Of a stretch of 64,000 nucleotides of DNA, positions 22,489 through 64,000 are shown piece by piece. The notes beneath the pieces were generated by a model. It was not told the origin of the DNA, searched no databases, and worked only from the letters and a program-made list of their open reading frames with translations. How positions within the stretch are numbered: the first letter of the stretch is position 1; every line of letters starts with the position of its first letter. Source of the stretch: Ochotona curzoniae (Eukaryota > Chordata > Mammalia > Lagomorpha > Ochotonidae); assembly GCF_017591425.1 (NCBI RefSeq), contig NW_024466599.1, positions 26,264,001-26,328,000 on the forward strand, in the 5' to 3' direction. The translations under genes and the position numbers were made by a program.

Positions 22489-23919
22489 TACACATTATTC
22501 ATTTTCAAAGAAATGTTCCAAAGATCCAAGTCCTTGTAACATTATTTTTCCTTCAGTTAAAGGAGGAATTTCATGGAACAAGCTGATAGTTTGCCATGCT
22601 TCTCAAGCAGTGCTACCAATGTTTTTCCTTGAGACAACTGTGCTTCAGCATGCAGTAGACATGCTTAATGTGCGTCTTCCTATTTTGTCCTGCAGAATGT
22701 AAAGAGAAGCATGCTCTCAACCAAAGCTTGCAGTCAGATGGGGACTAGATTTATCAACCCATCTTGTAAAAAAAGAAAATAAATCTAAAAAAAGATATTC
22801 AAGTGTTAGAAAACAAGCATCACAGGAACGGGTCAAATGAAGAGAGGGGGGAAAAAATCAGATTTTTTCCGTGTTCACTGCCTTGTAGGACTGTCCATGT
22901 CACAGTACAGGTAGGGGGAATCCAAGCAGAGCTGGATGGTCTCCTTTAGGTGAGGGCAGAGTTGAGACTATGGAAAGGTCAGGGTTTAGGTTTTGTAGGG
23001 CGGAACCTTCGAAAATAGCAAGCTTCATGGAGAAAGCACCTCAGAGATCAGTAGCAATGTCCCCCTCTGCAAGTTTTTGGCTGGGTCCTGATTAATGCAC
23101 TGTGTGAGGACATGACCTAGGTAGAAGAAAGAGTTAACTTTAAAAGAGCAGGCTTAACAGGCCCCTGGTGCAGATAGGGTCAGGAATAGCTGATGTTTCC
23201 ACCAGAGTGGAAAAACCTCTCAGTAAAAGGGAGAGTAAAATGCTCAGGGGAGCGTTGCCTCAATAATGGGTCAAATTAGCCTTGTGTCACAAGCTATGGT
23301 GCTATAACCAAACAAAAGTCAAAGGCAAGTTGCCAAAGGACCCAAGTGTTTCCAAAGTAACCACGTCCCAAAACAAAGGTTAAGAATACTGAAAGGAATT
23401 AGAACATGGCCAGTCCCTCAGAAAGAAAAATTCACATTATCTGGTGTTTATTAAAAACTGCCACACACACAACCCAACAGGAGCATATGACCCACAATGT
23501 AGACAAAGCCCAAGGGTAGAAACAGACAGAGGGAGTGACACAAATGAAACATGAGAAGATGGGGACAGAAAATCATTGTTATGACTATATTCTATGCATT
23601 TGGAAAGCAGAAGGCAAGCAAGGACAGACATAATCATACAAAGAACTAAATCAGATATCTAGAGTTAGAAAAAGTACATTGGTTGGGATTAACAGAGAAG
23701 TAAGCATTGCGAAAAGAGATTTGTGCATTGGGATACAGCTGGTTGTGGTTCTCAATCGTTGTTACGAACGGAAAGGACCCTAGGATTAAAATGTTTGAGA
23801 CCCACTCTGTTTAAGTAACTCTTACGAGGAGACATATCCCATTCAGCTGCTGGTTCTATCTGTTGCTTTTCATTGAAATAACTTAGAAAGGTTGGGCCTT
23901 TTGGTCCCTTTCTTTGTCT
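22489..23919. other. Intergenic, no recognised feature
   Basis: About 1.4 kb. A small patch at about 23745-23812 (GGTTCTCAATC...TGTTTGAGACCCACTCTG) looks like an internally deleted MER5-type element, but it is too short to call. Confidence 0.35.
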
Positions 23920-24560
23920 CAGGCAAAGTAGGCAAATCCATAATTATGATCCGAGATTTTGATGTCATTCTCTTAGTGGTCAATAGACCAACACAGACAG
24001 AAAGTCAGCCATTCTGTGGAAGATTCAACAACTTGAACAAAATGGCACTTACACAAACATCCACCCTGTAACAACAGGATACACAGTATTTCACATGCAT
24101 AAGGAACATTACAGATCTATTTTAGGTTACAAAATAATTTTCAAACATTTATTCATTTATATGAAATATACTCTTAGATCATCGTGGAGTTAAATTTGAG
24201 ATCAACAACAACGACAAAAATCATGGAACCCCTCAACTATTTGCATACTATGTAACATCATTTAAATAATCTGAATAGAAGAAGAAATCAAAACCAGAAC
24301 GTATTTTGAAGTAGCTGAAAACAAAAACTCAATACATCAATGCAGCTGAATTCACACTTATGGAGAAATACAATGACTAAACACAGTTTATTAAAAACAT
24401 TAATTGCTATAACTTAATGATTTAACCTTCCATTTTATAAAACTTCACTAGAATGGGAAAGGGAGGGGTAAAAATCAACCCAAAGCAAGCATACAAGAGG
24501 AAATAAAAAGGTCAGACAGACATCAATGAAAGAGAAAGTAGAGCAGAAATACAGCTGAGA
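23920..24560 (+). pseudogene. L1 ORF2 relic (endonuclease region)
   Basis: Although broken by many stops, the translation keeps the order of the L1 ORF2 endonuclease domain and the segment after it: the CAACAACTTGAACAAAATGG and CCACCCTGTAACAACAGGAT boxes, then GATCATCGTGGAGTTAAATT TGAGATCAACAAC and the linker near CCCAAAGCAAGC. It is non-functional and ancient. Confidence 0.75.
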
Positions 24561-25274
24561 CAGTCAGTGAAACCAATCATCTATTTTAATGATTAAAATT
24601 AAGGAGAATGACCCTATTAAATATTGGTAAATGTAGTAGAGGAATGGAATATCCCACACACTGCCTGTGGTGCTGCCAAAGAATGTAACAGTTTTGCAAG
24701 GCCTTAACCAAGAAAGGACGGAAGATAGAACAGGTCCGTCAACCACCACAGCTATATGTTGGCAGTGAAATACTAGACAAAGGGAGACTCTATGATGGAC
24801 TATGTCAATCAGTAGATTATTCAACAGCCTCATCGTGCCTGGAGTGGTGAGATTGGCAGCAATGCATAACTGGTGAACTACCGGGACCACTTGAGCAAGG
24901 ATCTCAGAACATGCCCTACATCTGGGACCTGGGGTGGGTGGGTGGGTGACTGGGTGGGGCTTCTCCTCAATATTCCCTTTAGCCCTTGTAACTCTTTACC
25001 CTAATCAACAATGTAAAGACTGCCAAAATATAATTTTTTTTAAAAAAAGGAAATTCCATTGCTTCATCAAAAATATTCCTAAGTGAGATTGACTCTTAGT
25101 CTTTTTTCAATCCATGCATGGCAATGAAAAAGACAAGGATAATCAGTGCTTTTTAAAAAAATATTAGTTTTGTATGTCATCTTGATAACTGAAACATAGG
25201 AAGAGTTTTACTCATCACTGCCTTTGCAATATCAGCACAGTCAATACAGCTTAAAAAAAAAGATAGGATCTAAC
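24561..25274. other. Unassigned, possibly LINE-derived 3' sequence
   Basis: Follows the L1 relic. It holds a GTGG-rich patch (24932-24960) and an A/T tract near 25032. It may belong to the same LINE after an internal deletion; I cannot name it. Confidence 0.3.
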
Positions 25275-25700
25275 TGTCAGGATTGATCGAACAGACAACA
25301 AGAAGATGCTTAACGGAAAAATGATTTTATCAAACTACACTGCAGCTATCATCCATGCTTTCCGATGATGTACCTTGTCTAAGAACATACAGCCTTTTAT
25401 ATCCCCCAAAGCCAGGTTGTCAAAGATATGCAAGCTTTTGTTAATCACTATCTTGGGTGGAATTAACAGTTCCTATGTTAAATAAACTTTAAGAAAGCCA
25501 AAGGTGGAGAGCAATATAGCCAACCTGAACAAAGGGAGAGAGGAGGAGACAGCCCTGGGGTCAGGGGGGGCTTTCTTCCATAATTTACAACCAGGGGGCG
25601 ACATGAAGGAGAGATTGCACTGGGATTTGGTGGCTGCAAGATAAACCATCCCACCAGGTGTTTTTGGCTCAGGATAAGCCTCTACTCCTCAGCACTCAGC
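25275..25700 (-). mobile_element. Possible solo LTR
   Basis: The minus strand has a good TATA box (GGGGGATATAAAAGGC, complement of about 25393-25407). It reaches a terminus ATCAATCCTGACA at 25275, the complement of a TG-starting end. The opposite end is not defined and no target duplication is seen. Confidence 0.35.
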
Positions 25701-25708
25701 TCCTTCAT

Positions 25709-26038
25709 CCAGCACAATGGCTCAGTCAGCCAGTTGGCTAAACCTCCCCTTTTAAGTGCTAGGTTCCCATATGGGTGCCGGTCTGTGTTCATGCTGCTCC
25801 AGTCCCCATCCGGCTGTCTGCTTGTGGTCTCAGAAGCCAGTAGAGAATGGCCCAAAGCCTTGGGACCCTGCACCTGCGTGGGAGATGGGGAAGAAGCTCC
25901 TGGCTCCTGGCTTCAGATCGGCTCAGCTCCAGCCTTCATAGTCACTTGGGGGAGTGAACCAGCAAATAGAAGACCTTTTTGTCTACATATCTGCCTTTCC
26001 AATAAAAATTAAAAAAAAAAACTTTAAAAAAAATAAAA
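25709..26038 (+). mobile_element. CSINE
   Basis: The head is diverged (GCACAATGGCTCAGTCAGCC). The body CTGCTTGTGGTCTCAGAAGC differs from the usual GCCTGGGAAAGC. The tail CCAATAAAAATTAAAAAAAA is followed by A-rich sequence. Confidence 0.9.
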
Positions 26039-26129
26039 AAGAGTAATCTCTGGGCCACAACAATTTTTCAGGATCCCTTTGGATATCTCCTAATAAGTTC
26101 TATACTAAGACCAAAATATGAATATTTAT

Positions 26130-26448
26130 TAAAAAAACATTTTTGAGGGATATTTGTTTTTATTGTAAAGGTATATTTACAGAGAAAAGAGAAACACACA
26201 GAGAGATTTTCCATTCACTGATTCACTCCCCAGGCAGCCGCAACGGCTGCAGCTGAGCTGATACGAAGCCAGGAGTCAGATGTTTCCTCTGGATCTCCCA
26301 CATGCGTCCAGAGTCCCAAGGCTTTGGGCCACTTCTCACTGCTTTCCCAGGCCACAGGTAGGGAGCTGGATGGGAAGCAAATTGGCACCCATAAGGATCC
26401 CAGCACATGCAAGGTGAGGTTTTAGCTACAAGATTATTGTGCCGGGCC
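26130..26448 (-). mobile_element. CSINE
   Basis: TTTACAGAGAAAAGAGAAAC, TCACTCCCCAGGCAGCCGCA and GGCCACAGGTAGGGAGCTGG in order, with the head ending TTATTGTGCCGGGCC. A few bases before the CCCATAAGGATCC box are lost. Confidence 0.93.
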
Positions 26449-26783
26449 GCGATAGATCACTTTTTAAATGAAATGTTCTGGTCATTGGTGCCTTTGTCCA
26501 TTGACATCTCCTTAATGGTAAGACTGGCAGTTTCATGGTGAAGCTCGTTCCTGGTATCTGTGCCCTCACATCCCTCATATCACAGTACAGAATCTCTACC
26601 ATCCTGAAGATGTTATCACTGCATAAACTCATCACTTCTCTGTAATGAAGAGCAAGACTTGGAACTTGGCTTAAAATTAAGAAGTCAGTGTTTACCTTCC
26701 ATCCGAAGAGCCTGAAGAAAGGAAAAGTTATAGTGGGAGAAAGAATATGATGAATACAATGAATTTCTGAAGATTCCCAGATT
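26449..26783. other. Intergenic, unassigned
   Basis: A minus-strand open frame spans this stretch and enters the neighbouring CSINE. It has no recognisable protein signature. Confidence 0.4.
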
Positions 26784-27115
26784 GGGGCCCCGCACAGTGG
26801 CCTAGTGGTTAAAGTCCTCACCTTGCATGTACTGGGATCCCATAGGGGCGCCACTTCTAATCCTGGGGGCCCCGCTTCCCATCCAGCTCCCTACTGCAGC
26901 CTGAGAAGGCAGTCAAGGACAGCCCAAAGCCTTGGGACCCTGCACCCGTGTGGGAGACCCAGAAGAAGCTCCTGGCTCCTGGCTTAGGATCGGCTTAGTT
27001 CTGGCTATTGCAGCCACTTGGGGAGTGAATCATTGGGTAGAAGATCTTCCTCACTGTCTCTCCTCCTCTCCTCTCTCTTTCAATAAAAATAAATAAATCT
27101 TTTAAAAAATAATAA
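26784..27115 (+). mobile_element. Full-length CSINE
   Basis: Head GGGGCCCCGCACAGTGGCCT, body ACTGCAGCCTGAGAAGGCAG (diverged) and a tail of CT-rich sequence, then CAATAAAAATAAATAAATCT. Confidence 0.93.
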
Positions 27116-28089
27116 AATTTTAAAAGATTCCTGTAATGAAGGAGAATAAAAGACTAAGTGAAAGAATTAGGATGAAAGATATTTACTGTAAAAGACATAA
27201 GAAAACCTATGAGTAAGGAAGGTAGGGATTCATAAATAGTTGGGTGTGCTTTGTGGGAAGTTGTCATAAAACACAACCAATACCGATGAGCCTGGCTTAC
27301 GCTATGGAATGCCATGGATTTACAGGAGTGTCACTTGGGGTGGGTACAGAGATGAACAATTCACATCTCCCTTCCTGGGGAAGTTCTGCCTAGCTGCCAG
27401 AGTGCTGCTGGTAGGGAGCCTCCAGCTGCAGGAAGTTGCTGCTGCCAGGTGGAGAATCAAAGTCCCAGATATAAGATAAGAACTCTTAACAGGTTATTCC
27501 AGCTTCAGGGTCCCTGCGTGGTTGGGTGAGGCTGTCAGGGCCACTGGACTGCTGACTTCTCAGCCTTGTCCTGGCTCTTCCTCCCACAGGGCTGTCCCAG
27601 AGGGCACTCCCAAATACACATCCTGCAAACCACACTCTCTGTCTACTTCCTGCAGATGTCAAAATGCACCAGCATCTTGCTTACTTAAATAGAACCACAC
27701 TCAGAGCATCTTAGTGAATAGAAAAAATCACCATCAATTATGTGGTAACATTTTCCTTCAAGCATTCCCATATTTCTTCTTTGAATTGTTTATGCTTAGC
27801 ACGATATTACCTTTCACCTAGGTTTGTTACTCACATTCATTTGCTGCTTCTAACCTCACTCCCTTAGGAATTATATTGTGGAAAGAAGAAAGGGGGGGCG
27901 TTGAGTAGGGAAAACAGGCTCTTCATTATCCAGGCACTGAGGTAAGCCACTGTTTCCAGACTGGCCTGGGCAACAAGGAGGGAAATATACAGGGAAATGC
28001 GACAGGACTTGTGTTCTGAATACTCAAGCAATGGAACGTTCTGAAGTGGTTCAGTGATCAAGAGGCCATCCACGCATGTCGTCCCCAGT
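27116..28089. other. Intergenic, no named feature
   Basis: About 1 kb. The segment near 27580-27660 (GGGCTGTCCCAGAGGGCACT) has an LTR-like look but no termini I can define. Confidence 0.35.
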
Positions 28090-28330
28090 CATGACGGTGG
28101 GCACTTGGCGCATTGCTGGGTGCTAGCATTCTACATTGGTAGATTTGCTAGTTTGATTGCTAATTTTAGCTCTTAACTCCAGATTCCTGCTAATATGGAT
28201 CTTCACGCAACAGGGTCCATTCCACCCACCTAGGAAATGCTGCTTGCATTCCCAAATTCGGAAATGAACCAATGGATGGGCTTTCCCTCACCTTCTTCCT
28301 CCTTGTACTGTATACTTTCTCTGAAAAAAA
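28090..28330 (+). mobile_element. Possible old CSINE
   Basis: CCTGCTAATATGGATCTTCA, CACCCACCTAGGAAATGC and GGAAATGAACCAATGGATGG are in the order of an old CSINE body and tail. Divergence is high. Confidence 0.4.
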
Positions 28331-28475
28331 AAATTAATATAAAAAAGCATACGTGAGCTGTGTTATCAGCTCTATCAGAAAAGGAGATATGTCCATCCTG
28401 CCTTCCTCCATCCTCCAGAGTGGGCAGAACAGTGTTATCCCCAGGCAGCCCTCTCCTGTGAAAAGTCTCAGCCAT

Positions 28476-28794
28476 GGGGCCTGGCGCAGTAGCCTAGTGC
28501 AAGTCCTCGCCTTGCATGCACCAGGATGCCATATGGGTGCCAGTTTGTGTCCCATCTGCTCCACTCCCCATCCAGCTGTCTGCTTGTGGCCTGGGAAAGC
28601 AGTGGAGGATGGCCCAAAGCCTTGGGACCCTGCACCTGCATGAGAGACCTGGAAGAAGCTCCTGGCTCTTGGTTTTGGACTGATGCAGCTTTGGCCATTG
28701 CGGTCACCTGGGGGAGTGAACCAGTGGATGGAAGATCTGACTCTCCTTTTCTCTGTAAACCTGTCTTTCCAATAAAGATAAATATATATACTTT
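28476..28794 (+). mobile_element. CSINE with target-site duplication
   Basis: A near-identical 15-base direct repeat flanks it (AAAGTCTCAGCCATG at 28461-28475, AAAGTCTCTGCCATG at 28795-28809). The head lacks GGCTA (TAGTGCAAGTCC), a small deletion in the tRNA-like part. Confidence 0.95.
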
Positions 28795-29038
28795 AAAGTC
28801 TCTGCCATGTTGGCAAGTCAAGAGGGAGTGAGCTTTAAGGCAGACTTCATTATCTTTCGACTTCTGCTCCTTGCAAATAGTTCTGGTTTAGTGCCTTTGT
28901 TTAGACTCTTCTGGGAAATATACGTTACCAGAAGATGACTAAGGGCAGAGAGCAAGTCTGATATTCATTGTGGGAAAAAAGAGGATGGGGAAGTGATTGC
29001 ATTGACAATACAGACCAGAAACCCACAGGCAAAATTGA

Positions 29039-29040
<2 letters not shown>

Positions 29041-29076
<36 letters not shown>
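29041..29076. repeat. (GT)n microsatellite
   Basis: Eighteen uninterrupted GT units. Confidence 0.97.
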
Positions 29077-29079
<3 letters not shown>

Positions 29080-29122
29080 AGGATTGTCTGAATAGCAATG
29101 ACCTCAGATGCTACAAAGTAAT

Positions 29123-29670
29123 TGTTAGATGATGGCCACCAACCGCCCCCCCCCACCCCCCGCTGGTGGAATAATGTTGGCAAGTTGTTCAGAGTTGAGA
29201 TGGAAGCTTTATTGGAAAATCCGCTCCTGGGCCCCCTTCGCGCAGAGGGGAAGGAAGAGGGAAGCGAAAAGGGCATCTGAGATACGCGTGGAGGAGTTTT
29301 ATACTCCTCTAGACACGTGGGAAGGCAAAGGGGCTGTCTGTGCCCCAACTATGCAAGGAATGTCCATTCAGGTGTGCCATTGGTCACCTGGAATCCCGCC
29401 AGGTAAGTGACGTAACTGGCTCCTGTGGCCCCCTCCTCCTGTTCCAGGCTGGAGCCTAGGAGATGTCCGGGCGGGGCAGACCAGACCCTAGTCTCCAGTG
29501 CCCTGGGCAGCCATCAGTAATCATTCCTTGATGTCACTTTGAGACTGGTCCCATCCCAAATCCGAATACGGTTTTAGTCCCCTGACGCAAAATGATGCAG
29601 TACCTGCATATAACCTACGCAACTCTCCCCCATATCTTTAGTCATCTCCCGCTTCTTACAATGTCTAACA
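29123..29670 (-). mobile_element. Endogenous retrovirus solo LTR
   Basis: Bounded by perfect inverted termini TGTTAG (29123-29128) and CTAACA (29665-29670). On the minus strand a TATA box (GTATAAAA, complement of 29297-29304) lies about 90 bases before a polyadenylation signal in the context AATAAAGCTTCC (complement of 29202-29213), the standard U3-R-U5 order. No gag, pol or env sequence adjoins, so only a recombined LTR remains. A target-site duplication is not evident. Confidence 0.85.
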
Positions 29671-29676
29671 CACAAA

Positions 29677-29996
29677 CTCTTATTTTTTCTCAATAGCAAA
29701 ATCAGATATACAGAGAGTAGCAGAGACAGCGAGGAAGATCTTCCATCCGATGATTCACTCCCCAATGTTCCCAATGGTCTGAGCTGAGCCAATCCTAAAC
29801 CAGAAGCCAGGAACTCTTCCAGGTGTCCCAAGCAGGTGCAGGGTCTCAAGGCTTTGGGCCGTCCTCCACTGCTTTCCCAGGCCACAAGTAGGGAGCTGGA
29901 TGAGAACTGGGGCTGCCTGGATTAGAACCAGTGCCCATGTGGGTTCCCGGTGCGTTCAAGGTGAGGACTTTAGCCACTAGGCTACCACACGAGCCC
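29677..29996 (-). mobile_element. CSINE abutting the LTR
   Basis: Full-length: AATCAGATATACAGAGAGTA to GCTACCACACGAGCCC. Flanks CACAAACTCTT and CATCAACTCTT are a plausible imperfect target duplication. It inserted within a few bases of the LTR edge. Confidence 0.93.
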
Positions 29997-30344
29997 ACAT
30001 CAACTCTTTGCATTAGGCTATTAAGACTACTGTTTACAGAACAGGGAAACTTAAAAATTATTTAATCCGTGGTTGTTTAAAAACAAGGATAGGCAAGATG
30101 TAGCTAAGGAGAGCCACTGAGGAACCGAATTGTCTTAGGTTTTTCCTGCTGGGGTCCTGTGCGTGCCTTACTTCTCGTTTATTTTGCATACTCCCTTCAA
30201 TCATACTGTTCGCTTGGGAGTGTGACGATGTTTCCTGGAAGGCAAGGCAACTATTTTTGAGAAGGGAGGAGGGAGGAAGAAAAGACACATGATTACAGAG
30301 GAAATACTTTTCCCTAAGGATTCCAGTGAACGCAAAATCTTTAG
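29997..30344. other. Intergenic, no recognised feature
   Basis: Includes a left target-site copy (30334-30344) of the next CSINE. Otherwise unassigned. Confidence 0.4.
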
Positions 30345-30647
30345 GGGGGGGGGGGTGGCCGCGGCGTGGCGGTGGCGTGGCCTAGTGGCTAAAGTCCTCG
30401 CCTTGAACGTGCCAGGGGATCCCATATGGGTACCGGTTCTAATCCCAGCAGCTCCACTTCCCATCCAGTTCCCTGCTTGTGTCCCAATGCTTTGGGACCC
30501 TGCACCCTTGTGGGAGACCTGGAAAAAGTTCCTGGATCCTGGCTTCGGATCAGCATAGCATCGGCCGTATCGGACAGATCTTCCTCTCTGTCTCTCCTCC
30601 TCTCTGTATATCTGACTTTGCAATAAATAACTAAATCTTAAAAAAAA
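30345..30647 (+). mobile_element. CSINE with target-site duplication and small internal deletion
   Basis: The direct repeat AAAATCTTTAG flanks it (30334-30344, 30648-30658). The usual GGCCTGGGAAAGCAGTCGAGG block is missing: TTGTGTCCCAATGCTTTGGG joins across the gap. It starts with an unusual G tract. Confidence 0.95.
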
Positions 30648-30658
30648 AAAATCTTTAG

Positions 30659-30990
30659 AGGGGTCTCAGTTTTTCCCCCTGTAAAAATGGGATCAGCAGA
30701 TTTAACAGGGAACCTGGGGAAACCACTGACAGCCCGGACCAAGGAATATTCAATAAACGTGCTCCTCTGTCCACCTCCCCCGAGCTGGGAAATGACTTCC
30801 TGATCCCACCCATCCACCCCTCGCGTCTGATAGATCCTTCTTCCCAGTGCTACTCCTTGTTGTGGCAATGGAGATCAAGTAGCAGCTCTCCCTGTCTCTT
30901 CCTTCCTTTCTTCGGTTCTCTCCAAGACTAGGAAGCAGCTGTCTTTGTTCCTAGGGATTCGGAAGCTTGTGTCACCAGGGGCAGCCCAGC
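30659..30990. other. Upstream region of QPCT
   Basis: Ordinary sequence before the QPCT CpG island. No TATA box is evident and no repeat is recognised. Confidence 0.4.
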
Positions 30991-31185
30991 CCGGTGCTTG
31001 GCTAAGGTCCTTGGGAGGAGGGCAGTGGCTCGGCCTGCGCGGCGCAGCGGGAGGCGACCCGGAGGCGATGGGGAGGCGGGCGCAGACGACCTAAGGGTGG
31101 AGAAGGGGGAAGGAGAAGGACGCGCGTTCCCGGGCTCGTGACCGCCGGCGGCCAGGGGAACCGGTGCCCAGCCAGCACTGCAGAG

Positions 31186-63225
<32,040 letters not shown>

Positions 63226-63740
63226 TTTTGATTTTAGTTTATTTAGTAATTATGGTAATTGCTTTTAAATTCACAAGTCAAGGTTTTCAGTACTCTGGTT
63301 CCAGACAGATGCTGTGTGAAATTTCTATCCTATAGATTCATTTTGGAGGTGTCTTTGATTAATGTAATCAATGAATCATAGAATTATATTGTGGCCCAAA
63401 TTGCATATTGATTTTGATGTAGAGATTAAAAGAGAGAACATGTGAAGGAAAAAGAAAAATATTTTAAAAACTTGTTGAACTAAGTGAAATTAGATTGATT
63501 TAATAGAATTCTCTTCTAAAACAGTGTATAAAAATAATGATATTGTACAATATGTAGCCTTAGCTTTATGACTTACCATATTTGGCAATCTATTATGTAT
63601 ACCACAAAAGAAACAGTTTGAAGGTTCTCAATTTTCTTTTAGAAATATGTTGGATTAATTTCATGGAAATGAAAATAAGAATTAAATAACATGTTGTAAA
63701 TTTCTTTTTTATATGCATTAAAGAATTATACAATTTAATG
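63226..63740 (+). other. QPCT: QPCT 3' UTR
   Basis: About 500 AT-rich bases between the stop and the probable cleavage site. No canonical AATAAA occurs before the ATTAAA at 63717, so a single 3' end near 63740 is likely. Confidence 0.75.
63717..63722 (+). promoter_or_regulatory. QPCT: QPCT polyadenylation signal ATTAAA
   Basis: ATTAAA in the context ATGCATTAAAGAATTATAC, about 490 bases after the stop. The T-rich GGTTCAGTTTTTTTAGTTTT stretch just downstream fits a cleavage-factor element. Confidence 0.7.
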
Positions 63741-63765
63741 CGGTTCAGTTTTTTTAGTTTTACAA

Positions 63766-64000
63766 ATTTAACTTTTTTTTTTAAAAAAGGTTTATTTTAT
63801 TTTTATTGGAAAGTCAGATACACAGAGAGAAGGAGAGACAGAGGAAGATCTCCCATCTGATGACTTACTCCTCAAGAGGCTGCAACGGCCACAGCTATGC
63901 TGATCTGAAGTCAGGAGCCAGGAGCTTCTTCTGGGTCTCCCACACGCGTGTGCAGGGTCCCAAGGCTTTTGGCTGTCCTCAACTGCTTTCCCAGGCTGCA
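63766..64000 (-). mobile_element. CSINE, cut by the window edge
   Basis: TTTATTTTATTTTTATTGGA, TACACAGAGAGAAGGAGAGA and GGTCTCCCACACGCG lead into the body. The head lies beyond the right edge. It starts just after the QPCT 3' end. Confidence 0.94.

Overview
This is a 64 kb stretch of mammalian nuclear genome. The evidence is spliced genes with GT-AG introns, CpG-island promoters, and a very high load of interspersed repeats. About forty-five copies of one SINE family recur on both strands. They have a tRNA-like head (GCCTAGTGGCTAAAGTCCTC), a body containing TGTGGCCTGGGAAAGCAGTC and a tail ending AATAAATCTT. This is the lagomorph C-repeat (CSINE). The tail variant CTCTCTGTATATCTG with an A-rich end fits pika (Ochotona) better than my memory of the rabbit consensus, but I could not align it. 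No bacterial genes, plasmid functions or CRISPR arrays are present.

Layout: at the left edge, on the minus strand, is the first coding exon of PRKD3 (protein kinase D3, residues 1-96, 491-778). Its first intron runs rightwards to a CpG island at about 8.85-9.9 kb. A strong splice donor at 9367-9372, GC boxes and a ZNF143-type motif there mark a likely non-coding exon 1 and promoter. From about 10 to 31 kb lies intergenic DNA full of CSINEs, with a MaLR LTR (18.7-19.2 kb), an L1 ORF2 relic (23.9-24.6 kb) and a solo ERV LTR (29.1-29.7 kb).

From 31186 to 63225 on the plus strand is the complete QPCT gene (glutaminyl-peptide cyclotransferase). It has seven coding exons that join in frame into 362 codons with every active-site residue present, followed by a 3' UTR with an ATTAAA signal near 63717. 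The PRKD3(-)/QPCT(+) divergent order is the known mammalian arrangement (human 2p22.2). QPCT introns carry an antisense L1 of about 4 kb with its middle missing, MIRs, a MER5A, and CSINEs that are mostly antisense to the gene.

The two genes do not act in one pathway: PRKD3 is a diacylglycerol-responsive Ser/Thr kinase, and QPCT makes N-terminal pyroglutamate on secreted peptides. I found no undescribed biological system. The points most worth checking are a shifted N-glycosylation pattern in QPCT, recurrent head-to-head CSINE hybrids, and the antisense bias of intronic CSINEs.
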